64,000 bases of DNA from Bordetella parapertussis (GTDB lineage: Bacteria > Pseudomonadota > Gammaproteobacteria > Burkholderiales > Burkholderiaceae_C), in the NCBI GenBank assembly GCA_945878065.1, contig CAMDXA010000006.1, positions 1-64,000 on the forward strand, given 5' to 3'. The notes below the pieces were generated by a model. It was not told the DNA's origin and searched no databases. It was given only the letters and a program-made list of their open reading frames with translations. This document shows, piece by piece, positions 46,783 through 56,239 of the stretch. Position 1 is the first letter of the stretch, and every line of letters starts with the position of its first letter. Position numbers and translations under genes: made by a program.

Positions 46783-48048
46783 TCAATACGTCTCCAACTG
46801 CAACCTACCCTCTTGCTTCAAACCCTCAGCAACCGCCGTCCAATCCAAACCCGCTCCCACCGCGATGTCGTGCATGGCCTGCAACACGCCTTCTTCCATG
46901 CTCTTCAAACCACAGACGTAAAAATGCGTTTTCGGGTCTTGCAGCAAAGTGGCCAGTTGAGCGGATGCATCGCGCATTGCGTCTTGCACATAGCGCTTCG
47001 GTTGACCGGGTGTGCGTGAAAACGCCAAGTGAATATCGATGAAATCTTTGGGCAGTTTTTGCAGCGGCCCGAAGTAAGGCAACTCCTGCTGCGTGCGTGC
47101 GCCGAAAAACAGCAGCAGCTTGCCGCCTGCAAATTTGCCGCTGGCTTGTATGCGTCTGCGCCACTCGGTCATGCCGCGCATGGGTGCGCTGCCGGTGCCG
47201 GTGCAAATCATCACGATATGGCTTCCCGGGTGGTTGGGCATCAAAAAGCTGCTGCCGAACGGGCCAATCACTTGCACGCTGTCGCCGGTTTTCAAATCGC
47301 ACAAATAGTTGGAAGCGACACCTTTGACGGCTTGGCCTTGGTGGTCTTGCACCACGCGTTTCACCGTGAGCGACAAGTTGTTGTAACCGGGCCGTTCGCC
47401 GTTGCGCGGGCTGGCAACAGAATATTGACGCGCATGGTGCGGCTTGCCGTTCGCGTCCACGCCGGGCGGCACAATGCCCACCGATTGACCTTCGAGCACA
47501 GGAAACGGCATGCTGCCGAAGTCCAACACGATGTGGTGCGTTTCGTTGTCTGTGCCCGCTTCATTCACTTGCATATTGCCGACCACGGTCGCGGTGATCG
47601 GTGACTTGGGGCCGTGCAAATTGGTGTACGGATGCGCTGCAGACCATGGCGGCAGAGTGGCACCCAAAGAGGCGGCATGCATCACTGCAGAAGTGGTGGT
47701 CGAAGGTACAGATGTGGCCGCTGTTTCAAACGCGGTGCTGCCTGACAACTGTGCAGCGACAGGCAATGCATCCACCGCTTGCACGGCAGGCAATTCATCC
47801 CATGACAGTTGATCGGCCAATGAATACGCCTTGCTACGCAACACCGGCAACCAATGGTCAATCGAACCTGTGGGGCAAGGCGGCACGCAAGCCATGCAGT
47901 GGTTGCATTTGTCTGCATCCACCACGTAGTTGCGGCTGTCGTGCGTTACCGCACCCACGGGGCACGTGGCTTCGCAGGTGTTGCAGCGTATGCACACCTC
48001 GGGGTCGATCACATGTTGCTGTAGCAACTCGGCGGTGTCAGTGCTCAT
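46783..48048 (-). CDS. boxA: Benzoyl-CoA 2,3-epoxidase reductase subunit BoxA
   Basis: 421 residues. Two [4Fe-4S] ferredoxin motifs lie at the N-terminus (Cys 19, 22, 25, 29 and 48, 51, 54, 58), followed by a ferredoxin-NADP reductase part. That part has [12 protein letters not shown] (FAD), [28 protein letters not shown] (NADP) and [13 protein letters not shown]. BoxA passes electrons from NADPH to BoxB for epoxidation of benzoyl-CoA. It is third in the boxCBA series, 6 bases after boxB. A linker of low complexity (about 80-150, rich in Ala, Thr, Ser) joins the two parts. Confidence 0.95.
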   Translation of the reverse strand: MSTDTAELLQQHVIDPEVCIRCNTCEATCPVGAVTHDSRNYVVDADKCNHCMACVPPCPTGSIDHWLPVLRSKAYSLADQLSWDELPAVQAVDALPVAAQLSGSTAFETAATSVPSTTTSAVMHAASLGATLPPWSAAHPYTNLHGPKSPITATVVGNMQVNEAGTDNETHHIVLDFGSMPFPVLEGQSVGIVPPGVDANGKPHHARQYSVASPRNGERPGYNNLSLTVKRVVQDHQGQAVKGVASNYLCDLKTGDSVQVIGPFGSSFLMPNHPGSHIVMICTGTGSAPMRGMTEWRRRIQASGKFAGGKLLLFFGARTQQELPYFGPLQKLPKDFIDIHLAFSRTPGQPKRYVQDAMRDASAQLATLLQDPKTHFYVCGLKSMEEGVLQAMHDIAVGAGLDWTAVAEGLKQEGRLQLETY

Positions 48049-48054
48049 GGTATG

Positions 48055-49482
48055 TCAGTTGAAACGTACGTACTCGAAGTCCACCGGCTGACGGTTGATA
48101 CCGATGGCAGGCGGCGCGATCCAGTTGGCAAATTTGCCAGGCTCTGCCACGCGGCCCATCAGGCTTTGCACAAACGCACGGTCTTCTGCGGTGGGCAACC
48201 AATCGCCGACCTTGGCATTCCATTCGTTCTCTGACACCACGCGGCCATCGGGCGACACTTTTGAGCCGGACAAGGCACCGATGTTGCGGTGAAACGCTTT
48301 GTGCGGCACGCTCAAGCGGTGCGGCAAACCGGCCTTCTCAATCACACGGTTCCAACGCTCCACACCACCGACCGAATCTTTGATGTAGTCGTCACGCAGC
48401 ACTTCGTTCAGCGCATTCAACATGGGCACTTCTTTTTCTTGCAACTGACCATTCACCACGTTCAACACTTTGTAGGTCTGGCCACGCAACACATGGTCGT
48501 CGTCCCGCTTGGTTTCCTCATAGCGACCTTTGATGCCTGTCGAATAAAACGTCGCGGCATTGCTCGATTCGTCAGCACCAAACAAATCAATCGTCACGCT
48601 GAAATGGAAATTCAAATAGCGTTGAATCGTCGGCAAATCAATCACACCGGCGGCACGCAGTTTGCCCACGTCGTCAGTCTTCATTTCGTTCATCGCCGCG
48701 CAAGTGCGTTGAATCACACGGCTGATACCGGACTCGCCGACAAACATGTGGTGCGCTTCTTCGGTCAGCATGAACTTGGTGGTGCGTGCCAACGGATCGA
48801 AACTGCTCTCCGCCAAAGCGCACAACTGGAACTTGCCGTCGCGGTCGGTGAAATAGGTGAACATGAAAAAGCTCAGCCAATCGGGTGTCTCTTCGTTGAA
48901 GGCTTGCAAAATGCGCGGGTTGTCTTCCTGGCCGCTGCGACGCTCAAGCAAGGCCTCAGCTTCTTCGCGGCCATCGCGACCGAAATGTTTGTGCAGCAAA
49001 TACACCATGGCCCACAGGTGGCGGCCTTCTTCCACGTTGATTTGAAACAAATTGCGCAAGTCGTACATGCTGGGCGCGGTCTTGCCCAAGTGACGCTGTT
49101 GCTCGACAGACGCGGGCTCTGTGTCGCCTTGTGTCACGATGATGCGGCGCAAGTTCGCGCGGTGTTCGCCTGGCACGTCTTGCCAGGCCTTCTCGCCTTT
49201 GTGGTCACCGAAGTGAATCGTGCGATCGGCTTCGCCTTGGTTCAAGAAAATGCCCCAACGGTAGTCGCGCATCTTCACGTGACCAAACTGCGCCCAGCCT
49301 TGCGGGTCGACGCTGACGGCGGTGCGCAAATACACCTCGTTGTCGGTCGTGCCTTCGGGGCCCATGTCGTCCCACCAGTTGATGAAATTCGGTTGCCATT
49401 GCTCGAGGGCGCGCTGCAAAGTACGGTCGCTGCCGAGGTCCACGTTGTTGGGGATTTTTTCGCTGTAGTTGATGGCTGACAT
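48055..49482 (-). CDS. boxB: Benzoyl-CoA 2,3-epoxidase oxygenase subunit BoxB
   Basis: 475 residues of the class I diiron oxygenase BoxB. It converts benzoyl-CoA plus oxygen to 2,3-epoxybenzoyl-CoA. Diiron ExxH motifs are at 152-155 (EEGRHLW) and 241-245 (EEAHHMF). The start MSAINYSEKIPNNVDL and the end NRQPVDFEYVRFN are typical. It lies between boxC and boxA. The 112 bases that separate it from boxC hold a palindromic repeat element. Confidence 0.97.
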   Translation of the reverse strand: MSAINYSEKIPNNVDLGSDRTLQRALEQWQPNFINWWDDMGPEGTTDNEVYLRTAVSVDPQGWAQFGHVKMRDYRWGIFLNQGEADRTIHFGDHKGEKAWQDVPGEHRANLRRIIVTQGDTEPASVEQQRHLGKTAPSMYDLRNLFQINVEEGRHLWAMVYLLHKHFGRDGREEAEALLERRSGQEDNPRILQAFNEETPDWLSFFMFTYFTDRDGKFQLCALAESSFDPLARTTKFMLTEEAHHMFVGESGISRVIQRTCAAMNEMKTDDVGKLRAAGVIDLPTIQRYLNFHFSVTIDLFGADESSNAATFYSTGIKGRYEETKRDDDHVLRGQTYKVLNVVNGQLQEKEVPMLNALNEVLRDDYIKDSVGGVERWNRVIEKAGLPHRLSVPHKAFHRNIGALSGSKVSPDGRVVSENEWNAKVGDWLPTAEDRAFVQSLMGRVAEPGKFANWIAPPAIGINRQPVDFEYVRFN

Positions 49483-49512
49483 GACTTACTCCAGAGTGTT
49501 TAAAGAGGTAAA

Positions 49513-49584
49513 TTAATTGGGGTCAGACTCCAATTAATCATTGATGAAATGTGAAGGGAATTAATTGGAGTCTGACCCCAATTA
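49513..49584. repeat. REP-like palindromic element between boxC and boxB
   Basis: Two 24-base arms (49514-49537 and 49561-49584) are perfect reverse complements, separated by 23 bases. Both include TTGGGGTCAGA or its complement. Each arm is also partly self-complementary at its ends (TTAATTGG and CCAATTAA). On RNA it would fold into a strong hairpin in the boxC-boxB spacer. The same core, AATTGGGGTCAGA, occurs inside metG. Elements of this type are often mobilised by REP-associated tyrosine transposases; none is in this window. Confidence 0.85.
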
Positions 49585-49594
49585 CACCAATTAA

Positions 49595-51262
49595 TCAGAC
49601 GCGGTTCATATCAAAAGCGGCTTTCTCGCCTTTGCCATACACCTTCAATGCGCCTTTGTCGCCAACCGCGTTCGGGCGGTTGAATATCCAGTTTTGCCAA
49701 GCCGACAAGCGGCCGAAGATGCGTGTTTCCATGGACTCTTTTTGGCTGAAGCGCAAGTTGGCTTCCAAGCCGGTGAGTGAATCGGGCGACATGGCCGCAC
49801 GTTCTTCGATGGCGATGCGAATTTCATCCGCCCAGTCGATGTCGTCAGGCGCGGCGGTGACGAGACCCAGCGCCAAAGCTTTGTCTGCATCCAACTGCTG
49901 ACCCACTACAACGCGCACCGCTTCCATCGGCGCTGTCTCTTCGTAAAAACGGCGCTGCAAACGCGACTGGTGGTTCACCATCGGGAACACACCGAAATTC
50001 ATTTCACTCAAGGCAATGTGCGGCGCGTTCTCTGGTGCATCCGGCAGAGAAAGCATGTAAGCGCGGTCAGCGGCAAATGCCAATTCAGCCAAGGTGCCTG
50101 CAAAACAAGAACCTTCATCAATCAACGCAAACATAGAGCGAGAAGACACATCCAGTCGCGCCAACGTGCGACGCAGCAAGCCCAAAGTTTCTTTCACCAG
50201 CCAATGGTCTTGGTGCTTCATCAACACGGCATCAGATTCGAGAGCCAGTTTGGCATCACCGACAGTGCGCAACAACCAAGTGCCGATGTCGAGTTCATTG
50301 GTGCGCAAACTCAAAATCGCGTCATCCAATTCACGCGCCATTTGCAGCGGGTACCAGCTGTCACCGGCGGCTTGAATCTCTGCCAGTGTGGTCAACAACT
50401 TGCCGACAGGTGCAGACACGCAAACCGTAGCAGTGCGTTTTTCGCGGTCTATGTCTACCTTCACATAGCTGTAGTGCAAGCTGTCTGCGGTCACCGTTTT
50501 GTTCAACGGATTGAGTTTCACGCCTTGGCCTTTTGCAGCAACACCTGCTCTATGGCTGGAAGCCGCCAATAGTGCTGCACGTTCAGACACAGCAGAAGTG
50601 AATTGCGCCGGTTTGGCAATCGCGTCCACCAAGCGCCAATCGACGGCACGCTGGCCACGAACGCCTTCCACGCTGGTGCAAAAAATATCTGCATGGTCGT
50701 GTCGCACATGGCGCTTGTCGGTGATGCGGGTCAGGCCACCCGTGCCGGGCAACACGCCAAGCAAGGGCACTTCGGGCAATGACACGCTGCTGGAGCGGTC
50801 GTCAACCAGCAATATCTCGTCACACGCCAAAGCCAACTCGTAGCCGCCACCAGCACACGCGCCATTGACCGCTGCCAAAAATTTCAAACCACCATGGCGG
50901 CTGCTGTCTTCCAACCCATTGCGTGTTTCATTGGTGAATTTGCAAAAGTTGACCTTCCACGCGTGCGTGGACAAACCCAGCATAAAAATATTCGCGCCCG
51001 AGCAAAAAATGCGGTCCTTCACACTGGTGACCACCACGGTTTTTACCTCGGGGTGCTCAAAGCGCAAACGCTGCACCGCGTCGTTCAATTCAATGTCAAC
51101 GCCCAAATCGTATGAATTGAGTTTGAGTTTGTAGCCGGGCAGTATCCCGCCGTCTTCCTGAATATCGAGCGACAAGGTGGCTATTTCCCCCTCAATGCGC
51201 CAGGTCCAGTGGCGGTATTGATCGGGCTGCGTTTCGTAATTCACTGCAAAGGTTTGGCTCAT
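49595..51262 (-). CDS. boxC: 2,3-epoxybenzoyl-CoA dihydrolase BoxC
   Basis: 555 residues with an enoyl-CoA hydratase (crotonase) fold. It opens the ring of 2,3-epoxybenzoyl-CoA with water, giving 3,4-dehydroadipyl-CoA semialdehyde and formate. FLAAVNGACAGGGYELALAC is the oxyanion-hole region and SLPEVPLLGVLPGTGGLTRI the next crotonase motif. A second, diverged crotonase-like half follows. It is the first structural gene after boxR, with 27 bases between. Confidence 0.96.
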   Translation of the reverse strand: MSQTFAVNYETQPDQYRHWTWRIEGEIATLSLDIQEDGGILPGYKLKLNSYDLGVDIELNDAVQRLRFEHPEVKTVVVTSVKDRIFCSGANIFMLGLSTHAWKVNFCKFTNETRNGLEDSSRHGGLKFLAAVNGACAGGGYELALACDEILLVDDRSSSVSLPEVPLLGVLPGTGGLTRITDKRHVRHDHADIFCTSVEGVRGQRAVDWRLVDAIAKPAQFTSAVSERAALLAASSHRAGVAAKGQGVKLNPLNKTVTADSLHYSYVKVDIDREKRTATVCVSAPVGKLLTTLAEIQAAGDSWYPLQMARELDDAILSLRTNELDIGTWLLRTVGDAKLALESDAVLMKHQDHWLVKETLGLLRRTLARLDVSSRSMFALIDEGSCFAGTLAELAFAADRAYMLSLPDAPENAPHIALSEMNFGVFPMVNHQSRLQRRFYEETAPMEAVRVVVGQQLDADKALALGLVTAAPDDIDWADEIRIAIEERAAMSPDSLTGLEANLRFSQKESMETRIFGRLSAWQNWIFNRPNAVGDKGALKVYGKGEKAAFDMNRV

Positions 51263-51289
51263 CTGTCTGTCTTTCTGTGTTCTGTGTCT

Positions 51290-52168
51290 TCACGCCAATG
51301 CCATGGCGTATTTCAAATCCTGCGACAGGCGTTTGACAACTTCTTTCAAGCCAAAAGCGCTGGTGTCAAACGTTTGGTGCGCCTGCGAATACATGGGCAT
51401 TCTTTCGTTCAATATGTGTTTGAGGTCTTTTAGCGCCTGAGTGCTGCCCGCCATGGGCCGCATATCGCCTTGCGCCATGACACGGTTCAAGTGGTCTTCA
51501 GGCTTGGCTTGCAACCAAATGGTCAAAGATTGCCCTTTCAATTTTTCCCACGCTCGCATGTCCATGACGATACCGCCGGTGGTGGCGATGATGGCGGGCA
51601 ATTCGCTGGCCAAGGCATTTTCAAGCGCCAGCAACTGATAGCGCTGGTACGCCAAGGGACCGTACAAACTGTGAATTTCATGGGTTTTACAGCCCGCCAA
51701 CTTTTCAATGTCGCGGCTGAGTTCCACAAAATGCATGTGCAAATCTTTGGCGATGCTTTGACCAATGGAAGTCTTGCCTGCGCCCCGCAGGCCGACCAGC
51801 GCGATTTTTCGCTGGTTGAGTGTGGTTTTGGCGCGCAACAACTGCGTCAGATAACTGTGCACCACTTTGAGTTCGGTGTCGCTTTTGTCCACCAACAACT
51901 GTTGAATCGCCTGAAGCTGAGGCTGTTTCATATTGAAGTTCGACAGCAAATCGGTGATTTCGCAATCCAACGCTTGGGAAACCTGCAACAAGATCATGAT
52001 GGATGCGTTGCCAGTGCCGGATTCGAGCGATGCCAAATGTCGCTCGGACACTTGCGCGGCTTGCGCCAATTCCTTGCGAGTCCATTTGCGCAATTGCCGC
52101 CACCAACGCACTTGGTGACCGATGGTTTGCAACAGCGGTGAGTGGGCGGGTGATGAACGGTCCAGCAT
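51290..52168 (-). CDS. boxR: BoxR-type regulator (HTH fused to shikimate-kinase-like domain)
   Basis: 292 residues: an XRE-type HTH (about 17-75; LAQAAQVSERHLASLESG) joined through a linker to a shikimate-kinase-like domain with a P-loop GLRGAGKTS (126-134). This fusion is the known BoxR/BzdR design, in which the C-terminal domain senses benzoyl-CoA and releases repression of the box genes. Its place directly upstream of boxCBA agrees. It is probably co-transcribed with them and autoregulated. A candidate operator lies 55 bases upstream. Confidence 0.93.
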   Translation of the reverse strand: MLDRSSPAHSPLLQTIGHQVRWWRQLRKWTRKELAQAAQVSERHLASLESGTGNASIMILLQVSQALDCEITDLLSNFNMKQPQLQAIQQLLVDKSDTELKVVHSYLTQLLRAKTTLNQRKIALVGLRGAGKTSIGQSIAKDLHMHFVELSRDIEKLAGCKTHEIHSLYGPLAYQRYQLLALENALASELPAIIATTGGIVMDMRAWEKLKGQSLTIWLQAKPEDHLNRVMAQGDMRPMAGSTQALKDLKHILNERMPMYSQAHQTFDTSAFGLKEVVKRLSQDLKYAMALA

Positions 52169-52221
52169 GCGTGCAGTTTAATACATCTTGTTGTATTTTC
52201 AAGATTAATTATTCTAATTTT

Positions 52222-52237
52222 ATGCATTAAATTGCAT
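52222..52237. promoter_or_regulatory. Candidate BoxR operator
   Basis: ATGCA-TTAAAT-TGCAT at 52222-52237, two TGCA half-sites in inverted order with a 6-base spacer, 54 bases upstream of the boxR ATG. TGCA-containing repeats are known binding sites of the BzdR/BoxR family. The AT-rich surroundings (52180-52330) also fit a promoter region, shared with the divergent pilin-like gene. Binding has not been shown. Confidence 0.5.
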
Positions 52238-52357
52238 ATTATGAGTCAAGATTTCTTTGTTATAAAAAAATATTCAATTTATTTGTTTAACAAATATTGT
52301 TTTTAGTACTCTATATAGCTATTATTGGTTTTTCTTTTAACCATTTTGGAGTTATCC

Positions 52358-52711
52358 ATGACCGCTTCCGCAGTGACCCCCCTGCTGTCAAATCACCAAG
52401 CGCCACTTCGTCAACAAAAAGGCTACAGCATCATTGAACTGTCCATTGCGCTGGCCATCATTTCTATCATTTTGGTCACTGCCTTGGCAGGGGTTCAGCG
52501 AGTTTTGCGTTCCAACAACGTGAACAACGACCTGCGAGGTCTCAATTTGACTGCAGCTAATTTAGCCACCATGTATTCCACACAAGCCAATACTGACGGC
52601 CTCACCATGGCTACCCGTGGTCTGCTGCATGTGCTGACCCATTCACACCGTTATGTGATTCCTGTGCAAGCCAACCGGTACAACGGCGTCTCCCGCTTGG
52701 CGAAAAACTGA
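52358..52711 (+). CDS. Type IV pilin-like protein
   Basis: 117 residues with a prepilin cleavage site: RQQKG followed by YSIIELSIALAIISIILVTA. Cleavage after Gly would leave Glu at position 5 of the mature protein, as in pilins and pseudopilins. The unusually long leader (about 33 residues) contains Gln and Ser. The C-terminal domain is short (about 60 residues) and may be truncated. No peptidase, ATPase or other pilus gene is nearby, so it stands alone. The AT-rich upstream region is shared with boxR. Confidence 0.75.
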   Translation: MTASAVTPLLSNHQAPLRQQKGYSIIELSIALAIISIILVTALAGVQRVLRSNNVNNDLRGLNLTAANLATMYSTQANTDGLTMATRGLLHVLTHSHRYVIPVQANRYNGVSRLAKN

Positions 52712-52739
52712 CAGAGAAAAAATCGCTCTAAAGAAAACA

Positions 52740-52761
52740 CCCCTGCACCGACCTGCGGGGG
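52740..52761 (-). terminator. Terminator of apbC
   Basis: CCCCTGCA-CCGACC-TGCGGGGG forms an 8-bp stem (one G-T pair). Read on the minus strand it directly follows the apbC stop and is followed by the T-rich TGTTTTCTTT. The pilin-like gene ends upstream on the other strand, so it may serve both. Confidence 0.65.
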
Positions 52762-52762
52762 A

Positions 52763-53854
52763 TTAAGTGTCCTTAGACACCTTGATGGTCGGAAATTTCG
52801 AGGAAAAATCCTTGGCTCTGGCCGCCACTTTCACAGCGAGTTGACGCGCGACAGCTTTGTAAATACCGGCCACTTCACCGTCAGGCTCTGCCACCACACT
52901 CGGCAGACCGCTGTCGGCTTGCACCCGAATGGCCATGCTCAGCGGCAACGCGCCCAGGTAAGTCATGCCTTCTGCTTGCGCCATTTTCTTGCCGCCCTCA
53001 ACCCCGAAGATATGTTCCGCGTGCCCGCACTGGCTGCACACATGCACTGCCATGTTTTCCACAATACCCAAAATCGGTACACCGACCTTTTGGAACATGC
53101 GAATGCCTTTCATGGCATCTATCAGGGCAATGTCTTGCGGTGTAGTGACGATGACCGCGCCGGTCAGTGGCACGCGTTGGCTGAGGGTCAACTGAATATC
53201 GCCTGTGCCCGGTGGCATATCGACAATCAAATAATCCAGGTCGCGCCAATTGGTTTGGCGCAGCAATTGTTCTAAGGCTTGCGTGGCCATCGGGCCGCGC
53301 CAGACCATGGCCTGGTCTTGCGCCACCAGAAAACCGATGGACATGACTTGCACGCCATGGGCTTCCAATGGCTGCATGGTTTTGCCGTCAGCACTTTCGG
53401 GCCTGCCGGACAAACCCATCATCATCGGTTGGCTGGGGCCGTAAATATCGGCGTCCAACAAACCCACGCTCGCGCCTTCAGCGGCCAAGGCCAGCGCCAA
53501 ATTGGCGGCGGTGGTGGATTTGCCCACGCCGCCTTTGCCCGAAGCCACGGCAATAATGTTTTTCACTTGCGGCAACAAAGCCACGCCGGGTTGTGCCGCA
53601 TGCGCCACCACTTGGCTGCTGACCGTCACCTTCACAGAACCCACACCGGGCACTTGCGACACCACGTGTTCGAGTTGCTGCTTGTAGGAATCCCACAAAC
53701 TTTTGGCCGGGTAGCCCAACACCAGATCGAAACTGACGGCGCCGGCTTGGATGCTGATGTTTTTGATGGCTTTGGCAGCCACAAAATCTTGGCCAGTCAA
53801 CGGGTCCGCCACGGTTTGCAAGGCGAGGGTAATGTCTTGTTCGGTCACGGCCAT
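52763..53854 (-). CDS. apbC: Iron-sulfur cluster carrier protein (Mrp/ApbC)
   Basis: 363 residues. An N-terminal MIP18-like (DUF59) domain (about 1-85) precedes the P-loop ATPase with VASGKGGVGKSTTAANLALA. CSQCGH supplies the CxxC that binds the bridging [4Fe-4S] cluster. VDMPPGTGDIQLTL is the Walker B region. The protein carries Fe-S clusters to target proteins. The ATG at 53854 is chosen; a longer frame to 53989 has no matching sequence. It is divergent from metG, a pairing often seen in proteobacteria. Confidence 0.95.
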   Translation of the reverse strand: MAVTEQDITLALQTVADPLTGQDFVAAKAIKNISIQAGAVSFDLVLGYPAKSLWDSYKQQLEHVVSQVPGVGSVKVTVSSQVVAHAAQPGVALLPQVKNIIAVASGKGGVGKSTTAANLALALAAEGASVGLLDADIYGPSQPMMMGLSGRPESADGKTMQPLEAHGVQVMSIGFLVAQDQAMVWRGPMATQALEQLLRQTNWRDLDYLIVDMPPGTGDIQLTLSQRVPLTGAVIVTTPQDIALIDAMKGIRMFQKVGVPILGIVENMAVHVCSQCGHAEHIFGVEGGKKMAQAEGMTYLGALPLSMAIRVQADSGLPSVVAEPDGEVAGIYKAVARQLAVKVAARAKDFSSKFPTIKVSKDT

Positions 53855-54030
53855 AAATACTCCAACACTTTCCATGCGAAAAGGGGCTAGTCTAGCCAAG
53901 CGTGTGATGGACTTGCAGTGGTTTGAGCCAAGACCGCTTTGTTGGCAAGGGTCTGGGCATATGGCGATTGGGCGCCTGCACCACAACACACCGCATAAAA
54001 TCCCTGTTTCCCCCGTATATTCAACTATCT

Positions 54031-56229
54031 ATGAGCCAGCGACGCCTGTTTGTCACCACCGCCTTGCCCTATGCCAACGGCAATTTCCACATCGGCCACA
54101 TGATGGAATACATACAGGCGGACATCTGGGTGCGTTTTCAGCGTATGCAGGGACACGCGGTCAATTTTGTGTGTGCCGACGACACGCATGGCGCGCCCAT
54201 CATGATCGCTGCCGAAAAAGAAGGCAAAACACCGCAGCAGTTTGTCGCTGACATCGCCGCCGGTCGTTCGCAGTACCTGGACGGCTTTCATATCGGTTTT
54301 GACAATTGGCATTCCACCGACGCACCGGAAAACCATGCACTGGCGCAACAGATTTACCGCGATCTGCGCGATTTGTCTGCGGACCAAGGAGGCACGCTGA
54401 TAGAGCGCAAAACCATTGAGCAGTTTTTCGATCCCGAGAAAAACATGTTTTTGCCGGACCGGTTCATCAAAGGCGAATGCCCCAAGTGCGGGGCCAAAGA
54501 CCAGTACGGTGACAACTGCGAAAACTGCGGCGCGGTGTATGCGCCTACCGATTTGAAAAACCCGTACTCGGGCTTGAGCGGGGCGACACCGGTGCTGAAA
54601 CACGCCGAGCATTTTTTCTTTAAACTGTCTGACGCGCGTTGCGTAGAGTTTTTACAAGACTGGACGCAAAACGGCACACACTTGCAGCCCGAGGTGGCAA
54701 ACAAAGTGAAGGAATGGTTCAGCGTGCGCAGCAACTCCGACGGCACGACCAGCGAAGGTTTGGGCGACTGGGACATCAGCCGCGATGCGCCTTATTTCGG
54801 CATTGAAATACCGGACGCACCCGGCAAGTATTTTTATGTGTGGCTGGATGCGCCCATCGGCTATTTGGCATCGCTAAAAAACCTATTGGATAAACGCGGC
54901 GAAAGTTTCGACGACTACATCGCGGCGCCTGACCTTGAGCAATACCATTTCATTGGCAAAGACATCGTCACCTTTCACACGCTGTTTTGGCCGGCGATAT
55001 TGAAATTCAGCGGACGCAAAACGCCGGACAAAGTGTTTGTACACGGTTTTTTGACAGTGAACAACGGCGAGAAGATGAGCAAGAGCCGTGGCACCGGCCT
55101 TGACCCGTTGAAATACCTCAAGCTCGGCATGAACCCCGAGTGGCTGCGCTATTACCTGGCGGCCAAACTCAATGGACGCAATGAAGACATTGACTTCAAC
55201 GCCGAAGATTTCATGGCGCGGGTCAACAGTGATTTGGTGGGGAAGTACATCAATATCGCTTCAAGAGCGGCAGGGTTTATTGCCAAGAATTTTGATGGTC
55301 GCCTTTCAAATGACTACTCATTAACAAAATGGCAAAGTCATGATCACGTCATAGCTGCTGATTTCCCTTGCTTAAACAACTTTAGAGATCAGATCCACCA
55401 AATTGCGGATCTATACGAAAGCCGAGATTACGCTCGAGTCACTAGAACAATTATGAAACTAGCTGACGAAGTTAATCATTTTTGGGATGTAAACAAGCCA
55501 TGGGAATTAGCTAAAAGTAATGACTCTGTGCAAAGAGAAAAACTACATGTTTTGTGCTCTGCAGTTATTGATTCATTCAGGTTATTCACACTTTACTTAA
55601 AACCAATTCTTCCCAAATTGGCAGAAGCTGTTGAGAATTTTTTGCAAATACAGCCCTTAACTTGGACTGATATTGAAACAAGACTAGATGGTCACAAAAT
55701 CGGTAGCTACACGCATTTGATGCAACGCGTGGAAGAGAAAATGTTGGATGCCTTGTTTGAACCTCCACCGGTGGTCGGCGATAAATTGGGGTCAGAGCCC
55801 GAATTTCCCGTTGGGAAATCGGTGTCTGACCCCAATTTATCTTTATCTGACCCCAATTTATCCATCCCCGGCGGCGAGCCGATTGCCGAGACCATCTCTA
55901 TCGACGACTTTGCCAAAATCGATTTGCGCATCGCCTTGATCGTCAACTGCGAACCGGTGGAAGGCAGCACCAAGCTGCTACGCCTGACGCTGGATGTCGG
56001 CGAAGGCCGCATGCGCAACGTGTTCAGCGGCATTGCCAGCGCATACAAGCCCGAAGACCTGATAGGCAAACTCACGGTCATGGTCGCCAACTTGGCACTA
56101 CGCAAAATGAAATTTGGCATCTCCGAAGGCATGGTGCTGGCCGCGTCGCATGCTGACGAAAAAGCGCAACCCGGCATTCACGTGCTCCACCCATGGCCGG
56201 GCGCAACGCCTGGCATGCGTATCCATTGA
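54031..56229 (+). CDS. metG: Methionyl-tRNA synthetase, mosaic with an in-frame repeat
   Basis: 732 residues. Class I synthetase with HIGH (20-23), four zinc Cys (150, 153, 163, 166), KMSKS (348-352), an alpha-helical anticodon domain, and a C-terminal tRNA-binding/dimerisation domain starting near [14 protein letters not shown]. Two oddities are present. Bases about 55285-55700 (anticodon domain) are AT-rich (37 percent GC by hand over 55321-55680, against 60 percent over 55081-55140) and use different codons. Right after it a palindromic repeat (55780-55862) is read in frame as linker [18 protein letters not shown] plus a repeat of SDPNLS. Both domains around the linker look intact. Confidence 0.96.
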   Translation: MSQRRLFVTTALPYANGNFHIGHMMEYIQADIWVRFQRMQGHAVNFVCADDTHGAPIMIAAEKEGKTPQQFVADIAAGRSQYLDGFHIGFDNWHSTDAPENHALAQQIYRDLRDLSADQGGTLIERKTIEQFFDPEKNMFLPDRFIKGECPKCGAKDQYGDNCENCGAVYAPTDLKNPYSGLSGATPVLKHAEHFFFKLSDARCVEFLQDWTQNGTHLQPEVANKVKEWFSVRSNSDGTTSEGLGDWDISRDAPYFGIEIPDAPGKYFYVWLDAPIGYLASLKNLLDKRGESFDDYIAAPDLEQYHFIGKDIVTFHTLFWPAILKFSGRKTPDKVFVHGFLTVNNGEKMSKSRGTGLDPLKYLKLGMNPEWLRYYLAAKLNGRNEDIDFNAEDFMARVNSDLVGKYINIASRAAGFIAKNFDGRLSNDYSLTKWQSHDHVIAADFPCLNNFRDQIHQIADLYESRDYARVTRTIMKLADEVNHFWDVNKPWELAKSNDSVQREKLHVLCSAVIDSFRLFTLYLKPILPKLAEAVENFLQIQPLTWTDIETRLDGHKIGSYTHLMQRVEEKMLDALFEPPPVVGDKLGSEPEFPVGKSVSDPNLSLSDPNLSIPGGEPIAETISIDDFAKIDLRIALIVNCEPVEGSTKLLRLTLDVGEGRMRNVFSGIASAYKPEDLIGKLTVMVANLALRKMKFGISEGMVLAASHADEKAQPGIHVLHPWPGATPGMRIH
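55780..55862. repeat. REP-like palindromic element inside metG, translated in frame
   Basis: A 17-base arm (55780-55796, containing AAATTGGGGTCAGA) is the perfect reverse complement of 55825-55841. Between them is a second palindrome, ATTTCCC-GTT-GGGAAAT. The right arm is repeated directly at 55846-55862, 21 bases on, giving SDPNLSL and SDPNLSI. The whole element keeps the reading frame and has no stop, so it codes about 28 residues of linker. The core matches the boxC-boxB element. Confidence 0.85.
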
Positions 56230-56239
56230 AGCACGCTGT

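Noticed and set aside
48289..49479. 396-residue open frame on the plus strand
   Set aside because: Antisense of boxB, a clear diiron oxygenase gene; no recognisable protein family.
53923..54030. Longer metG start at 53923
   Set aside because: Adds 36 residues without family likeness; the standard MetG start is the ATG at 54031, close before HIGH.
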